The notes beneath the pieces were generated by a model that did no database searches, was not told the origin of the DNA, and was given only the letters and a program-made list of their open reading frames with translations. Shown one piece after another: positions 1 through 8,018 of a DNA stretch of 64,000 bases. The DNA lies in the NCBI RefSeq assembly GCF_011758655.1, contig NZ_JAAMPA010000001.1, positions 310,001 through 374,000 of the forward strand. The letters are read 5' to 3'. Source of the DNA: Modestobacter marinus. Its GTDB lineage: Bacteria; Actinomycetota; Actinomycetes; Mycobacteriales; Geodermatophilaceae. The position numbers were made by a program, and so were the translations under genes. Each line of letters begins with the position of its first letter. The first letter of the stretch is position 1.

Positions 1-278
1 TGACGCGCCTCAACGGTGAGCACTTCGTGCTCAACGCTGAGCTGATCCAGCGCGTGGAGGGCCACCCCGACACCGTGGTCACGCTCCGGGACGACACGAA
101 GTACGTCGTCACCGAGACCGTCGACCAGGTCGTCCGATCGGTCCGGGACTACCGGGCGGGCATCCAGGCGGTCGCCTTCCAGATGGACCGCGGTGAGTAC
201 CGCCCGCCCACGACCACCGACCTGCAGGGCCCCGAGGACGCCTCGGTCGTGCCCTTCCCGAGCCGAGAGGAGCGCTGA
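1..278 (+). CDS. flbD: FlbD family flagellar protein, 5' end outside window
   Basis: The reading frame is open from the window edge and begins with the typical FlbD start region (TRLNGEHFVLNAELI), so the true start codon lies just upstream; the internal GTG at 27 is not the start. FlbD-family proteins are short (70-90 residues) and found in flagellar operons ahead of motA; their exact role is poorly defined. The C-terminal tail after about residue 60 is Pro/Thr-rich and not conserved. It stops 3 nt before motA, so the two are translationally linked. Identity is secure from the N-terminal motif and the position; function is by family only. Confidence 0.88.
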   Translation, partial: TRLNGEHFVLNAELIQRVEGHPDTVVTLRDDTKYVVTETVDQVVRSVRDYRAGIQAVAFQMDRGEYRPPTTTDLQGPEDASVVPFPSREER

Positions 279-281
279 GCC

Positions 282-1052
282 ATGGACCCCGCCACCCTGA
301 TCGGGTTCGCGATCTCCCTGATCGCGTTCTTCGTCTTCATGATCCTGGAGGGCGCCGACCCGACGTCGCTGATCTTCCTCCCCGCGATCGTGCTGGTCAT
401 CATCGCCACCTTCGGCGCTGCACTCGCCAGCCAGACGATGGCCGACCTGAAGAAGATCCCCACCTGGTTCAAGATGGCAGTGCTGCCGGCCAAGGTGCCC
501 CCGGCCACCGAGCAGATCCAGGTCCTGGTCAGCCTCGCGGAGAAGGCCCGCAAGGAGGGCCTGCTCGCGCTGGAGGCACAGGTCAAGGACATCCAGGACC
601 CGTTCCTCAAGCGCGGGCTGCAGATGAGCATCGACGGCACCGACCCCGAGGACCTGCGGGCCATCCTGGAGGGCGAGATCGCCGCCAAGAAGGGCGAGGA
701 CAAGGTCGCGGGCAAGTTCTTCACCACCATGGGCGGCTACGCGCCGACCATCGGCATCCTCGGCTGCATCGTCGGCCTGATGAACGTCATGGGGAACCTC
801 AGCAACCCCGAGCTGCTCGGCCCGATGGTCTCCGCGGCGTTCATCGCCACGCTGTGGGGCGTCATGGCGGCCAACTTCTGGTTCCTGCCGATGGGCGCGA
901 AGATCGCCCGGGTCAGCGAGCTGCAGGCCGCGCAGATGGAGCTCCTCGTCGAGGGGATCGCCGAGATCCAGGCCGGCACCAGCCCGCGGACCGTGCGCGC
1001 CAAGCTGAGCTCGCTGGTGCCGCCCAGTGAGCAGCAGCGCGACGCGGCATGA
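282..1052 (+). CDS. motA: Flagellar motor stator protein MotA
   Basis: MotA is the proton-channel stator subunit that with MotB converts ion flow into rotor torque at the inner membrane. The 256-residue product shows the family plan: two N-terminal membrane helices (about 3-20 and 28-50), a cytoplasmic torque loop rich in charged residues (about 60-150), then two more helices (about 148-170 and 180-205), with the conserved GGYAPTIGILGCIVGL and TLWGVMAANFWFLP stretches in the second pair. Length matches the family. It overlaps motB by the ATGA junction at 1049-1052, so the stator subunits are coupled in translation. Confidence 0.95.
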   Translation: MDPATLIGFAISLIAFFVFMILEGADPTSLIFLPAIVLVIIATFGAALASQTMADLKKIPTWFKMAVLPAKVPPATEQIQVLVSLAEKARKEGLLALEAQVKDIQDPFLKRGLQMSIDGTDPEDLRAILEGEIAAKKGEDKVAGKFFTTMGGYAPTIGILGCIVGLMNVMGNLSNPELLGPMVSAAFIATLWGVMAANFWFLPMGAKIARVSELQAAQMELLVEGIAEIQAGTSPRTVRAKLSSLVPPSEQQRDAA

Positions 1053-2014
1053 GCAAGAGCAGCGGGCACGGCGGCCACGGTGGTGGCCGCCGCAAGAAGC
1101 ACGAGGAGCACGAGGAGCACGAGAACCACGAACGGTGGCTGGTGTCCGGCTTCGACATGATGACGCTGCTGTTCGTGCTCTTCGTGGTGCTCTACGCGAT
1201 GAGCTCGATCGACGCCGCCAAGTTCAACGCGTTCGCCGCCGGCGCCCGCGAGGGTGGCGGCGCCCCGGTCACCATCCTCAACGACGGCGCCGCCATCGAC
1301 GCCCCGACGCAGAACGACAGCCCGCTCAAGCCCGTCCAGGTGGCCCAGGAGGCCGCCATCGACGGCACCGCCCAGACCCAGGCGGAGCAGGCAGCGGCGG
1401 CGGCCGCGGCGGAGGCCGACGCCCGGGCCACGGCCGCCGAGGCGCAGGGGGCCTACGACCAGCTCGCGGCCGCACGGGCCGCGATCGCCGCGGCGCTGGA
1501 GGCCGCCGGGCAGTCCGGGGCCGCCCAGTTCGTCATCGACGAGCGGGGCCTGGTCGTGCGGGTCGTCTCCGACCCGGTGCTCTTCGCCCCCGAGTCCGCC
1601 GTCCTGTTGCCCCAGGGGGCGGTCGTGCTCGACGCCATGGCGCCGGCGATCCGGGACCTGCCCAACCTGGTCCGGGTGGAGGGGCACGCGAACTCGCTGC
1701 CGGTCACCCGCGGCGGTCCGTGGCCGTCCAACTGGGAGCTCTCGGCCGTCCGCGCCACGACCGTGCTGCGCCACCTGGTCGACGTCGACGACATCGCCCC
1801 GGACCGGATGTCCGCCGTGGGCTACAGCGACACCCGACCGCTCGTGCCGGACACCGACCCGCGCTACGTGACCGTCAACCGGCGGGTGGACATCGTGCTG
1901 CAGTCCACCGCGTCCGCCGAGGCCAGCGCCCTGCTGCCCGGCATCGAGGCAGCCACCCAGACCACCGGCACCGACCCGGCCACCGGCACGACCTCCGAGG
2001 GGAGTCAGGAATGA
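1049..2014 (+). CDS. motB: Flagellar motor stator protein MotB
   Basis: MotB pairs with MotA and anchors the stator to peptidoglycan. A His/Lys/Glu-rich cytoplasmic tail (residues 1-30) precedes a single membrane helix that carries the proton-binding aspartate, Asp36, in the context GFDMMTLLFVLFVVLYA. A long Ala/Glu-rich linker (about 105-150) leads to the OmpA-like peptidoglycan domain (about 165-295) with the EGHANSLPV and VNRRVDIVL motifs. The His-rich N-terminus, with many HE pairs, is longer than in textbook MotB. Start and stop overlap both neighbours by ATGA. Because the helix resembles proton-type MotB, a proton motor is likelier than a sodium motor. Confidence 0.95.
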   Translation: MSKSSGHGGHGGGRRKKHEEHEEHENHERWLVSGFDMMTLLFVLFVVLYAMSSIDAAKFNAFAAGAREGGGAPVTILNDGAAIDAPTQNDSPLKPVQVAQEAAIDGTAQTQAEQAAAAAAAEADARATAAEAQGAYDQLAAARAAIAAALEAAGQSGAAQFVIDERGLVVRVVSDPVLFAPESAVLLPQGAVVLDAMAPAIRDLPNLVRVEGHANSLPVTRGGPWPSNWELSAVRATTVLRHLVDVDDIAPDRMSAVGYSDTRPLVPDTDPRYVTVNRRVDIVLQSTASAEASALLPGIEAATQTTGTDPATGTTSEGSQE

Positions 2015-2487
2015 GCAAGAAGAAGAAGGAAGAGCCGGAGGGGGAGGACGGCGCCAAGGGCGGCGGCAAGAAGAAGCTGCTGATCATGGGGCTGGTCGCC
2101 GTGCTGGCGATCGGCGCGGCCGCGTACTTCTTCGTCTTCAGCGGCAGCGGCGAGGCCGAGGCCGAACCCGCACCGGAGGCCGGCACCGTCGTCCTCGCGG
2201 TCGAGCCGGTGGCCATCAACCTGGCCGGCGGGAGCTACCTGAAGCTCGGCTTCACGCTGCAGTTCTCCCTCACCTACGACGAGTCCGCCGGCGGCGGGCA
2301 CGGCGGTGGCGCCACCCCGGACGGCTCCAAGGCGCTGGACATCGCCATCTCCCAGTTCTCCGGAGCGGCCCTGTCCGACGTGCAGACCAACCGGGAGGCG
2401 ATGAAGGCCGCCTTCGAGGCGGCGGTCGTCGAGGCCTACCACGGCGACGTCTACGAGCTCTGGTACACGGAGTACGTCACCCAGTGA
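2011..2487 (+). CDS. fliL: Flagellar basal body-associated protein FliL
   Basis: FliL is a single-span inner membrane protein that surrounds or supports the stator units. The 158-residue product has a very basic N-terminus (MSKKKKEE and a GGGKKKLL run), one membrane helix (about 25-44), then a periplasmic domain with the family core (VAVEPVAINLAGGSYLKLGFTLQFSL). A Gly/His-rich insert (GGGHGGGA) sits in the middle of the domain. The ATG at 2011 overlaps the motB stop as ATGA. The gene ends at 2487 and is followed by a hairpin before fliM. Confidence 0.92.
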   Translation: MSKKKKEEPEGEDGAKGGGKKKLLIMGLVAVLAIGAAAYFFVFSGSGEAEAEPAPEAGTVVLAVEPVAINLAGGSYLKLGFTLQFSLTYDESAGGGHGGGATPDGSKALDIAISQFSGAALSDVQTNREAMKAAFEAAVVEAYHGDVYELWYTEYVTQ

Positions 2488-2547
2488 CGACGGAGGGCGT
2501 CCGCGACTGACGCTCCTCCCCCACCGCCCTCAGCAGGGCACAGCCGC

Positions 2548-2582
2548 ACCAGCCGGCGCCGAGCACCTCGGTGCCGGCTGGT
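2548..2582 (+). terminator. Stem-loop between fliL and fliM
   Basis: A 16-bp stem with one G-U pair and a 3-nt loop (CAC): left arm ACCAGCCGGCGCCGAG, right arm CTCGGTGCCGGCTGGT. There is no T-run after it. It lies inside the flagellar operon, so it may be a partial terminator or an RNA-processing or stabilising hairpin that sets expression of the switch and export genes relative to the stator genes. Confidence 0.6.
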
Positions 2583-2627
2583 GTCCGGCGGTCAGGGTTC
2601 CCGCGCCCCCCGCCGATGAGGACATGC

Positions 2628-3599
2628 GTGAGCCTGTCCGACACCGTGGCCGACGCCCCGAGCGCCGCCCCCCGAGCAGTTGACGGGCAGGGGCGCGCCC
2701 GGCGCCGGGAACCGCGCACCTACGACTTCCGTCGTCCCACGAAGCTCTCCCGTGAGCACGTCCGGATCCTGCAGATCACCCAGGAGTCCTTCGCCCGCCA
2801 GGCGACGACGACCCTGACCTCCCTGCTCCGCACCGGCGTCCGGGTCGAGCTGACCGGCATCGAGCAGTTCTCCTACGACGACTACATCGCCACCCTGCCG
2901 TCGTCGTACTTCGTGGCGACGTTCACCCTCGAGCCGCTGGCCGGCAAGGGCGTGCTCGCCTGGCCGCTGGACACCGCCATGGCGATGGTCGACCACATGC
3001 TCGGCGGCTCCGGCGCCGGCGACCAGCCGAACCGCCCGATGACCGGCATGGAGAGCTCCATCACCGGCCACCTGCTGTCCCGGCTCCTCGACGAGCTCGG
3101 CCAGGCCTTCGCCCCGGTCACCGCGCTGACGCCCGCGCTGGACGGCGTCGAGTACAACCCGCAGCTCGCCCAGGCCGCCTCCGGCTCCGAGACGGTCATG
3201 GTGGCGACCTACAGCATGCGGCTGGGGGCCCGGGAGCCCGAGGTGACCCTCGTGCTGCCCTTCGCCTCCTTCGCCGGCCCGCTGAACAACGCCGCCTCCC
3301 CGCAGCTGTCGGAGACCGCGAAGCACAAGCGGCAGCGGGCGCTCGAGGCGATCACCGAGCGGCTGAACGACGTCCCGGTCGAGGTCAGCGTGCGGTTCAA
3401 CCCGCTCGAGGTCCCCTCCGGTGACCTGCTGTCCCTCGCCGTCGGCGACGTGCTGCTGCTGCGCCACGCCCAGGACAACCCGCTGCAGGTCACCACCAAC
3501 GACGTGACCTTCGCCCACGCCCTCCCCAGCAACCACCGGCGCCGCCTGGCGGCCGAGATCGTCCCCGACACCGCGACCGGCGGAAAGGACCCCGCATGA
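2628..3599 (+). CDS. fliM: Flagellar motor switch protein FliM
   Basis: FliM forms the C-ring with FliG and FliN and binds CheY-P. The 323-residue product keeps the CheC-like middle domain (RPTKLSREHVRILQITQESFARQ onward, with MVDHMLGGSGAGDQPNRPMT) and a C-terminal SpoA domain (about 250-305) with VEVSVRFNPLEV. I chose GTG at 2628 because GAGGA lies 5 nt upstream; the in-frame ATG at 2616 has no ribosome site and a GTG at 2571 lies inside the preceding hairpin. The N-terminus is short and lacks an obvious EN-peptide for CheY-P docking. It overlaps fliN by ATGA. Confidence 0.93.
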   Translation: MSLSDTVADAPSAAPRAVDGQGRARRREPRTYDFRRPTKLSREHVRILQITQESFARQATTTLTSLLRTGVRVELTGIEQFSYDDYIATLPSSYFVATFTLEPLAGKGVLAWPLDTAMAMVDHMLGGSGAGDQPNRPMTGMESSITGHLLSRLLDELGQAFAPVTALTPALDGVEYNPQLAQAASGSETVMVATYSMRLGAREPEVTLVLPFASFAGPLNNAASPQLSETAKHKRQRALEAITERLNDVPVEVSVRFNPLEVPSGDLLSLAVGDVLLLRHAQDNPLQVTTNDVTFAHALPSNHRRRLAAEIVPDTATGGKDPA

Positions 3600-4342
3600 C
3601 CACCGCCTTCGGCACCGACCGCTCGTCGGACTCCGACACCATCGCCGCAGCCGTCGCTGCCGCGGCCCAGGCCGCCGCAGCCGCGATGCCCGCCGAGCTC
3701 GTCCTGCAGGCCGGGGAGACGGTGGCCGACCCCGAGTCGGTCCCGCTCCCCCCGACCCCCGGCGCGGCCGTCACCGCGGCGCTGGGCGGCGAGGTGAGCG
3801 GCGACATCGTGCTGGTGCTCTCCGAGGAGATCGTCAGCGCGCTGACCAACTCCCCGGTCGGCCCGATGGACGTCGCCACCGCGCTGCGCCCCGCGCTCGA
3901 GGCCGCCGCCGGCGCCCTCGGCCGGGTCCGGGTGGCGGCCGAGCGGGTCGAGGACGTCGTCGCGGCGCTGGACGGGCTGCGGGACAAGGGCGTCTTCCTC
4001 GCCGTGCCGCTGATCAACGGCACCGAGATCGCCGCCACCCTGGCCCTGCAGGTCACCCTGCCCCGCCCGCGGGAGCGGCGCGGCAGCCTGGACCTGCTGC
4101 GCAACGTGGCCATGGAGGTCACCGTCGAGATCGGCCGGACCCGGATGACGGTGTCCGAGCTGCTCTCCCTGCACCCCGGCGAGGTCATCGAGCTCGACCG
4201 CGCCGCCGGCGCCCCGGCGGACCTGCTGGTCAACGGCACCTTGATCGCCCGCGGCGAGATCGTCGTCGTCGACGAGGACTTCGGCCTGCGGATCAGCGAG
4301 ATCGTGACCGAGGCCGGCGAGTACGGGGCTCCGCCCGCATGA
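3596..4342 (+). CDS. fliN: Flagellar motor switch protein FliN with long N-terminal domain
   Basis: The C-terminal part (about residues 165-242) is a typical FliN/SpoA domain (LLRNVAMEVTVEIGRTRMTV, then LDRAAGAPADLLVNGTLIARGEIVVVDEDFGLRI in pieces). Ahead of it sits a domain of about 160 residues that starts with an Ala-rich stretch and looks like a CheC/FliY-type fold, but I do not see the paired E-x2-N phosphatase motifs of active CheC or FliY. At 248 residues it is about twice the size of E. coli FliN. Role: C-ring lower tier and docking of the export ATPase complex. Overlaps fliM and fliO by ATGA. Confidence 0.9.
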   Translation: MTTAFGTDRSSDSDTIAAAVAAAAQAAAAAMPAELVLQAGETVADPESVPLPPTPGAAVTAALGGEVSGDIVLVLSEEIVSALTNSPVGPMDVATALRPALEAAAGALGRVRVAAERVEDVVAALDGLRDKGVFLAVPLINGTEIAATLALQVTLPRPRERRGSLDLLRNVAMEVTVEIGRTRMTVSELLSLHPGEVIELDRAAGAPADLLVNGTLIARGEIVVVDEDFGLRISEIVTEAGEYGAPPA

Positions 4343-4767
4343 GCTGGATGATCGTCCGCCTCGTCCTGTCGCTGGTCTTCGTCGCCGCGGTGCTGCTGTT
4401 CGCCAGCAAGGTCGCGAAGAAGCGCGGGCTCGGCGGCGCCACCGGCGTCATCGAGGTCGTGGCCCGCCAGCGGATGGGCCGGGCCAGCAGCGTCTCGGTG
4501 CTGCGGGTCGCCGGACGGGTGCTGGTGGTCGGCTCGACCGAGGAGCAGGTCACCCTGCTGGCCGAGGTCGAGGACGAGGAGCTGCAGGCGGCCCTCGCCG
4601 CCCAGACCCGCCCGGCGGTCGGCGCGGACGGCGCGACCACCGAACTGCCCGCCGCCCGGGTGCCGGTGCCGCGGGCGGGCAGCGGTGCGCTCGCCGGCTC
4701 GGTGCTCGACCGCGGCACGTGGACGTCGGTGGTGCACGAGCTGCGTGAGCGGACGGTGCGCCGCTGA
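4339..4767 (+). CDS. fliO: Flagellar biosynthetic protein FliO
   Basis: FliO assists assembly of the FliP ring of the export gate. The 142-residue product has one N-terminal membrane helix (about 3-20), a basic patch (KVAKKRGLGG) and a small cytoplasmic domain with the family pattern (IEVVARQRMGRASSVSVLRVAGRVLVVGSTEEQVTLLAEV). The position between fliN and fliP is the conserved one. ATGA overlap with fliN; its stop overlaps the fliP start by one base, so all are co-translated. Confidence 0.88.
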   Translation: MSWMIVRLVLSLVFVAAVLLFASKVAKKRGLGGATGVIEVVARQRMGRASSVSVLRVAGRVLVVGSTEEQVTLLAEVEDEELQAALAAQTRPAVGADGATTELPAARVPVPRAGSGALAGSVLDRGTWTSVVHELRERTVRR

Positions 4768-5612
4768 TGGCCGCCGTCCCCGTCCGGCTGCCGGCGCCGC
4801 CGACGTCCGGGCCCGCCCGCCGTCGCGCCGCGTGGCTGCTGCCGTTGCTGCTGCTGGGCACGGTCGTGCTGCTGGTCCTGCTGGCCGGCCCGGCCTCGGC
4901 CGCCCCCACCGCGCCGACCCCGCCGTCCGAGCCGGTCGCCCCGGTGGTGGACGACGGCGGCCTGGACATCTCCATCGGCGGGGACAGCCCGAGCACCGCC
5001 GTGACGCTGATCCTGGCGATCACCGTGCTGTCGATCGCGCCCTCGGCCCTGCTGCTGGTCACCTCGTTCACCAAGATCCTCGTGGTGCTGGCCCTGACCC
5101 GGAACGCGCTGGGCCTGCCCACCTCACCGCCGAACCAGGTGCTCACCGGGATCGCGCTCTTCCTGACCATCTTCGTGATGGGCCCGGTGCTGAGCGAGGT
5201 CAACGAGGTCGCCGTCCAGCCCTACCTCGACGGTGCGATCACCGCCTCGGCGGCCTACGACTCCGGGGTCGAGCCGCTGAAGACCTTCCTGCTGGCCAAC
5301 ACCCGGGACGACGAGCTCAAGCTGATGGTCGGGCTCTCCGGGGAGGAGGCGCCGGCGGACGCGCAGGCGGTGAGCATGCTGACCCTCGTCCCGGCGTTCG
5401 TGCTCTCGGAGCTCAAGAGCGCCTTCATCATCGGCCTGGTCGTCTTCATCCCCTTCCTGGTGCTGGACATGCTGGTCAGCGCCGCGCTCATGGCGATGGG
5501 CATGATGATGGTGCCGCCGACCATCGTGTCGCTGCCCTTCAAGCTGATGCTCTTCGTGATCGTCGACGGCTGGGCGCTGGTGACCACCGCACTGGTCGGG
5601 TCCTACGGATGA
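4767..5612 (+). CDS. fliP: Flagellar type III export gate protein FliP
   Basis: FliP makes the pentameric core of the flagellar protein export channel. The product (281 residues) begins with a signal peptide: basic residues 18-20, a Leu-rich core 24-40 and an ASA|A cleavage site near residue 45. The mature part carries the diagnostic FliP helices (TKILVVLALTRNALGLPTSPPNQVLTGIALFLT and SELKSAFIIGLVVFIPFLVLDMLVSAALMAMGMMM in pieces). Length is normal. It is followed by a 45-nt gap before fliQ, the only sizeable gap in this part of the operon. Confidence 0.95.
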   Translation: MAAVPVRLPAPPTSGPARRRAAWLLPLLLLGTVVLLVLLAGPASAAPTAPTPPSEPVAPVVDDGGLDISIGGDSPSTAVTLILAITVLSIAPSALLLVTSFTKILVVLALTRNALGLPTSPPNQVLTGIALFLTIFVMGPVLSEVNEVAVQPYLDGAITASAAYDSGVEPLKTFLLANTRDDELKLMVGLSGEEAPADAQAVSMLTLVPAFVLSELKSAFIIGLVVFIPFLVLDMLVSAALMAMGMMMVPPTIVSLPFKLMLFVIVDGWALVTTALVGSYG

Positions 5613-5657
5613 GCGCCGCGCTGACCGCCCGGGGCACGGGCCCGTCGGGGGTGCGTC

Positions 5658-5933
5658 GTGTCTGACGCCGACGTCACCGAGATCGCCACCCAGACGATGA
5701 TCGTGGCGGCGAAGGTGTCCGCCCCGATCCTGCTGACCGCCCTGCTGGTGGGCTTCATGATCTCGCTGTTCCAGGCGGCCACCCAGATCCAGGAACCGAC
5801 CCTGTCCTTCGTGCCGAAGATGATCGCGGTGGCGATCGCGCTGCTGGTGACCGGCAACTGGGTGCTCTCGGAGCTGGTCTCCTTCACCGACCAGCTGTTC
5901 GAGTCGCTGCCGCGGCTGCTCGGCAGGACCTGA
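5658..5933 (+). CDS. fliQ: Flagellar export gate protein FliQ
   Basis: A 91-residue protein with two hydrophobic hairpin helices, matching FliQ of the flagellar type III export gate, which wraps the FliP-FliR core. The motif around residues 30-50 (LLVGFMISLFQAATQIQEPTLSFVPK) is diagnostic. The start is GTG at 5658, giving VSDADVTEIATQ. A GTG start and the 45-nt spacer suggest it is translated independently of fliP. Seven nt separate it from fliR. Confidence 0.93.
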   Translation: MSDADVTEIATQTMIVAAKVSAPILLTALLVGFMISLFQAATQIQEPTLSFVPKMIAVAIALLVTGNWVLSELVSFTDQLFESLPRLLGRT

Positions 5934-5940
5934 GGCCGCA

Positions 5941-6705
5941 GTGGACCTCGAGGTCCCCTCCGCGACCCTCGCGGCGCTGCTGCTGGCCAGCACGCGGGCC
6001 GCCGGCTTCATCGCCCTGGCCCCGCCGTTCAACTCCAACGGCATCCCGCGGGTGGTCAAGGGCGCGCTCGCCCTCTGCATCGCGCTGGTCACCTTCCCGC
6101 ACATCTCGGGGACCCTGCCCGAGGTCACGGCCGGGTTCCTGGTCGCGGGCGCCGTCACCGAGGCGGTCATCGGCGCCGCGCTGGGCTTCGTCGTCCAGCT
6201 GCTGTTCAGCGCCGTCCAGCTGGCCGGTGACCTGATCGACGTGACCGGCGGGTTCTCCCTGCAACCGGCCTACGACCCGATGTCGCTGACCACGCAGGGG
6301 GTGATCGGCAGGCTGCACTACCTGCTCGCCGTCACCCTGCTGTTCACCAGCAACGGCCACCTGCTGCTGGTGCGGGGGTTCGTCACCTCCTACCAGGGGC
6401 TCCCCGTGGGCGGCTCCCTGCCCACCGACCAGCTCGGCCAGGTGCTGATCACCGCCTTCTCGATGATGTTCCTGGCCGCGCTGCAGATCGCCGGGCCACT
6501 CGTGGCGGTGCTGCTGCTGGCCGACGTCGCGCTCGCCCTGCTGTCCAAGGCCGCGCCGGCGCTGAACATCTTCGCCTTCGGCTTCCCCGTCAAGATCATG
6601 ATCACCCTGACCCTGCTCGGCCTGACCTTCCCGCTGCTGCCGCCGGCGCTCGACGGGCTGCTGGACTCCGCGCTCGACGCGATGACCTCGCTGCGCAGCG
6701 GCTGA
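5941..6705 (+). CDS. fliR: Flagellar export gate protein FliR
   Basis: FliR is the single-copy subunit that closes the FliP/FliQ export gate. The 254-residue product has at least five long hydrophobic segments and the family motifs AAGFIALAPPFNSNGIP and AFGFPVKIMITLTLLGLTFPL. The GTG start at 5941 lies 7 nt after the fliQ stop and follows TGAGG. Downstream, a strong purine-rich ribosome site (GGGAGGGGGTGA) belongs to flhB. Length and topology are typical. Confidence 0.94.
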   Translation: MDLEVPSATLAALLLASTRAAGFIALAPPFNSNGIPRVVKGALALCIALVTFPHISGTLPEVTAGFLVAGAVTEAVIGAALGFVVQLLFSAVQLAGDLIDVTGGFSLQPAYDPMSLTTQGVIGRLHYLLAVTLLFTSNGHLLLVRGFVTSYQGLPVGGSLPTDQLGQVLITAFSMMFLAALQIAGPLVAVLLLADVALALLSKAAPALNIFAFGFPVKIMITLTLLGLTFPLLPPALDGLLDSALDAMTSLRSG

Positions 6706-6723
6706 CGTGGGAGGGGGTGACTG

Positions 6724-7857
6724 ATGGCCAAGGACGGTCCCGGTGGTGAGAAGACAGAGAAACCGACACCGAAGAAGCTGAAGGACGCCCGCAAGGAAGG
6801 GCAGATCCCGCGCACCCAGGAACTGGGCACCTGGCTGGGCGCGGCCGCGGCGAGCGTGCTGCTGCCCATGCTCGCCGGGGGTGCGTTCGGCGCGATCCAG
6901 GAGCTGTTCGTGCAGGTCGGCGTGGTCGCCAACGACCCCCAGCCGGCCACGATGCAGGCGCTGTTCGGCACCGCGCTGGCCGTCTTCATGACCGCGCTGC
7001 TGCCGATGGCCCTGGCGATGATGGTGATCGGCACCGTCGCCTCGGCGGCCCAGGGCGGGGTCACCGTCACCACGAAGCCGATGAAGCCGACGCTGAAGAA
7101 GCTGAACCCCTTCCCCGGGATCAAGCGGATGTTCGGCACCCAGGGGATCTGGGAGGCGACCAAGGCGATCATCAAGACCGTCGCGCTGGCCACCGTCATC
7201 GGCGTGACCTCCGATCGGGCCATGCACCTGGTCTCCGCCGCCGGGGCGCTGCCGCTGTCGGAGGTCGTGCACACCTTCACCGACTCCGCGGTGCTCATGT
7301 TCCGCGTCGTGGGCATCACCGGCCTGGTCATCGCGGTCGCCGACTACGTGGTCGTGCGGCACAAGATGATGAAGCAGCTGAAGATGAGCGTCTACGAGAT
7401 CAAGCAGGAGCACAAACAGTCCGAGGGCGACCCGCACATGAAGGCGCAGCGGCGCTCGACCCAGCTGTCGATGTCCCGCAACCGGATGATGGCCGAGGTC
7501 GCCGACGCCGACGTGCTCCTGGTCAACCCCACCCACGTCGCCGTCGCGCTCAAGTACGACCCGCTGAAGGGCGCACCCCGGGTGGTGGCCAAGGGCGCCG
7601 ACGAGATGGCCGCCCGGCTGCGCGCCCGGGCCGAGGAGTGCAAGGTGCCGATGGTCCAGGACATCCCGCTGGCCCGGGCGCTGCACGCCTCCTGCGACCT
7701 GGGGCAGGAGGTGCCGGCCCAGCTGTTCACCGCCGTCGCCCGGGTGCTCGCCTTCGTCATGCACCTGTCCGCGCGCGGCGTGCGCGGCGGCATGCACCGG
7801 CCCGGCTTCGAGGCGCCGGCCACCGAAGGGCTCCCCCGCGCCGGCCGGCGCCGCTGA
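6724..7857 (+). CDS. flhB: Flagellar export switch protein FlhB
   Basis: FlhB is the export-gate subunit that switches substrate class from rod/hook to filament proteins after self-cleavage. The 377-residue product has a basic N-terminus with the KTEKPTPKKLKDARKEGQ signature, four membrane helices, and the autocleavage site Asn268-Pro-Thr-His in the context VNPTHVAVALKYDP. The C-terminal cytoplasmic domain continues to residue 377 with a basic tail (GLPRAGRRR). The ATG has an excellent ribosome site 6 nt upstream. A 161-nt gap follows before flhA. Confidence 0.95.
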   Translation: MAKDGPGGEKTEKPTPKKLKDARKEGQIPRTQELGTWLGAAAASVLLPMLAGGAFGAIQELFVQVGVVANDPQPATMQALFGTALAVFMTALLPMALAMMVIGTVASAAQGGVTVTTKPMKPTLKKLNPFPGIKRMFGTQGIWEATKAIIKTVALATVIGVTSDRAMHLVSAAGALPLSEVVHTFTDSAVLMFRVVGITGLVIAVADYVVVRHKMMKQLKMSVYEIKQEHKQSEGDPHMKAQRRSTQLSMSRNRMMAEVADADVLLVNPTHVAVALKYDPLKGAPRVVAKGADEMAARLRARAEECKVPMVQDIPLARALHASCDLGQEVPAQLFTAVARVLAFVMHLSARGVRGGMHRPGFEAPATEGLPRAGRRR

Positions 7858-8018
7858 CGGCCCGACCCGCCTGTCTGCGCTCCGCGGAGCGGCTGTGACG
7901 CACGGTGTGCCGCCCCACCCAGCGGTACCGCCCGTGACCCGGACTGCCGAGAAGGCGGTGGGGGGCGCAGCGGCGCACTCCACCGCCGCCGTGGCGCACC
8001 GCTCAGGAACGAGGTCTC

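Noticed and set aside
7878..7891. 14-bp palindrome CGCTCCGCGGAGCG between flhB and flhA
   Set aside because: Short, GC-only and expected by chance at this base composition; no regulator or repeat context.
5884..7983. Long minus-strand open frame opposite fliR and flhB
   Set aside because: Its predicted protein is a His/Gly/Arg/Gln-rich string typical of antisense frames in GC-rich genes; the plus strand encodes recognisable FliR and FlhB.
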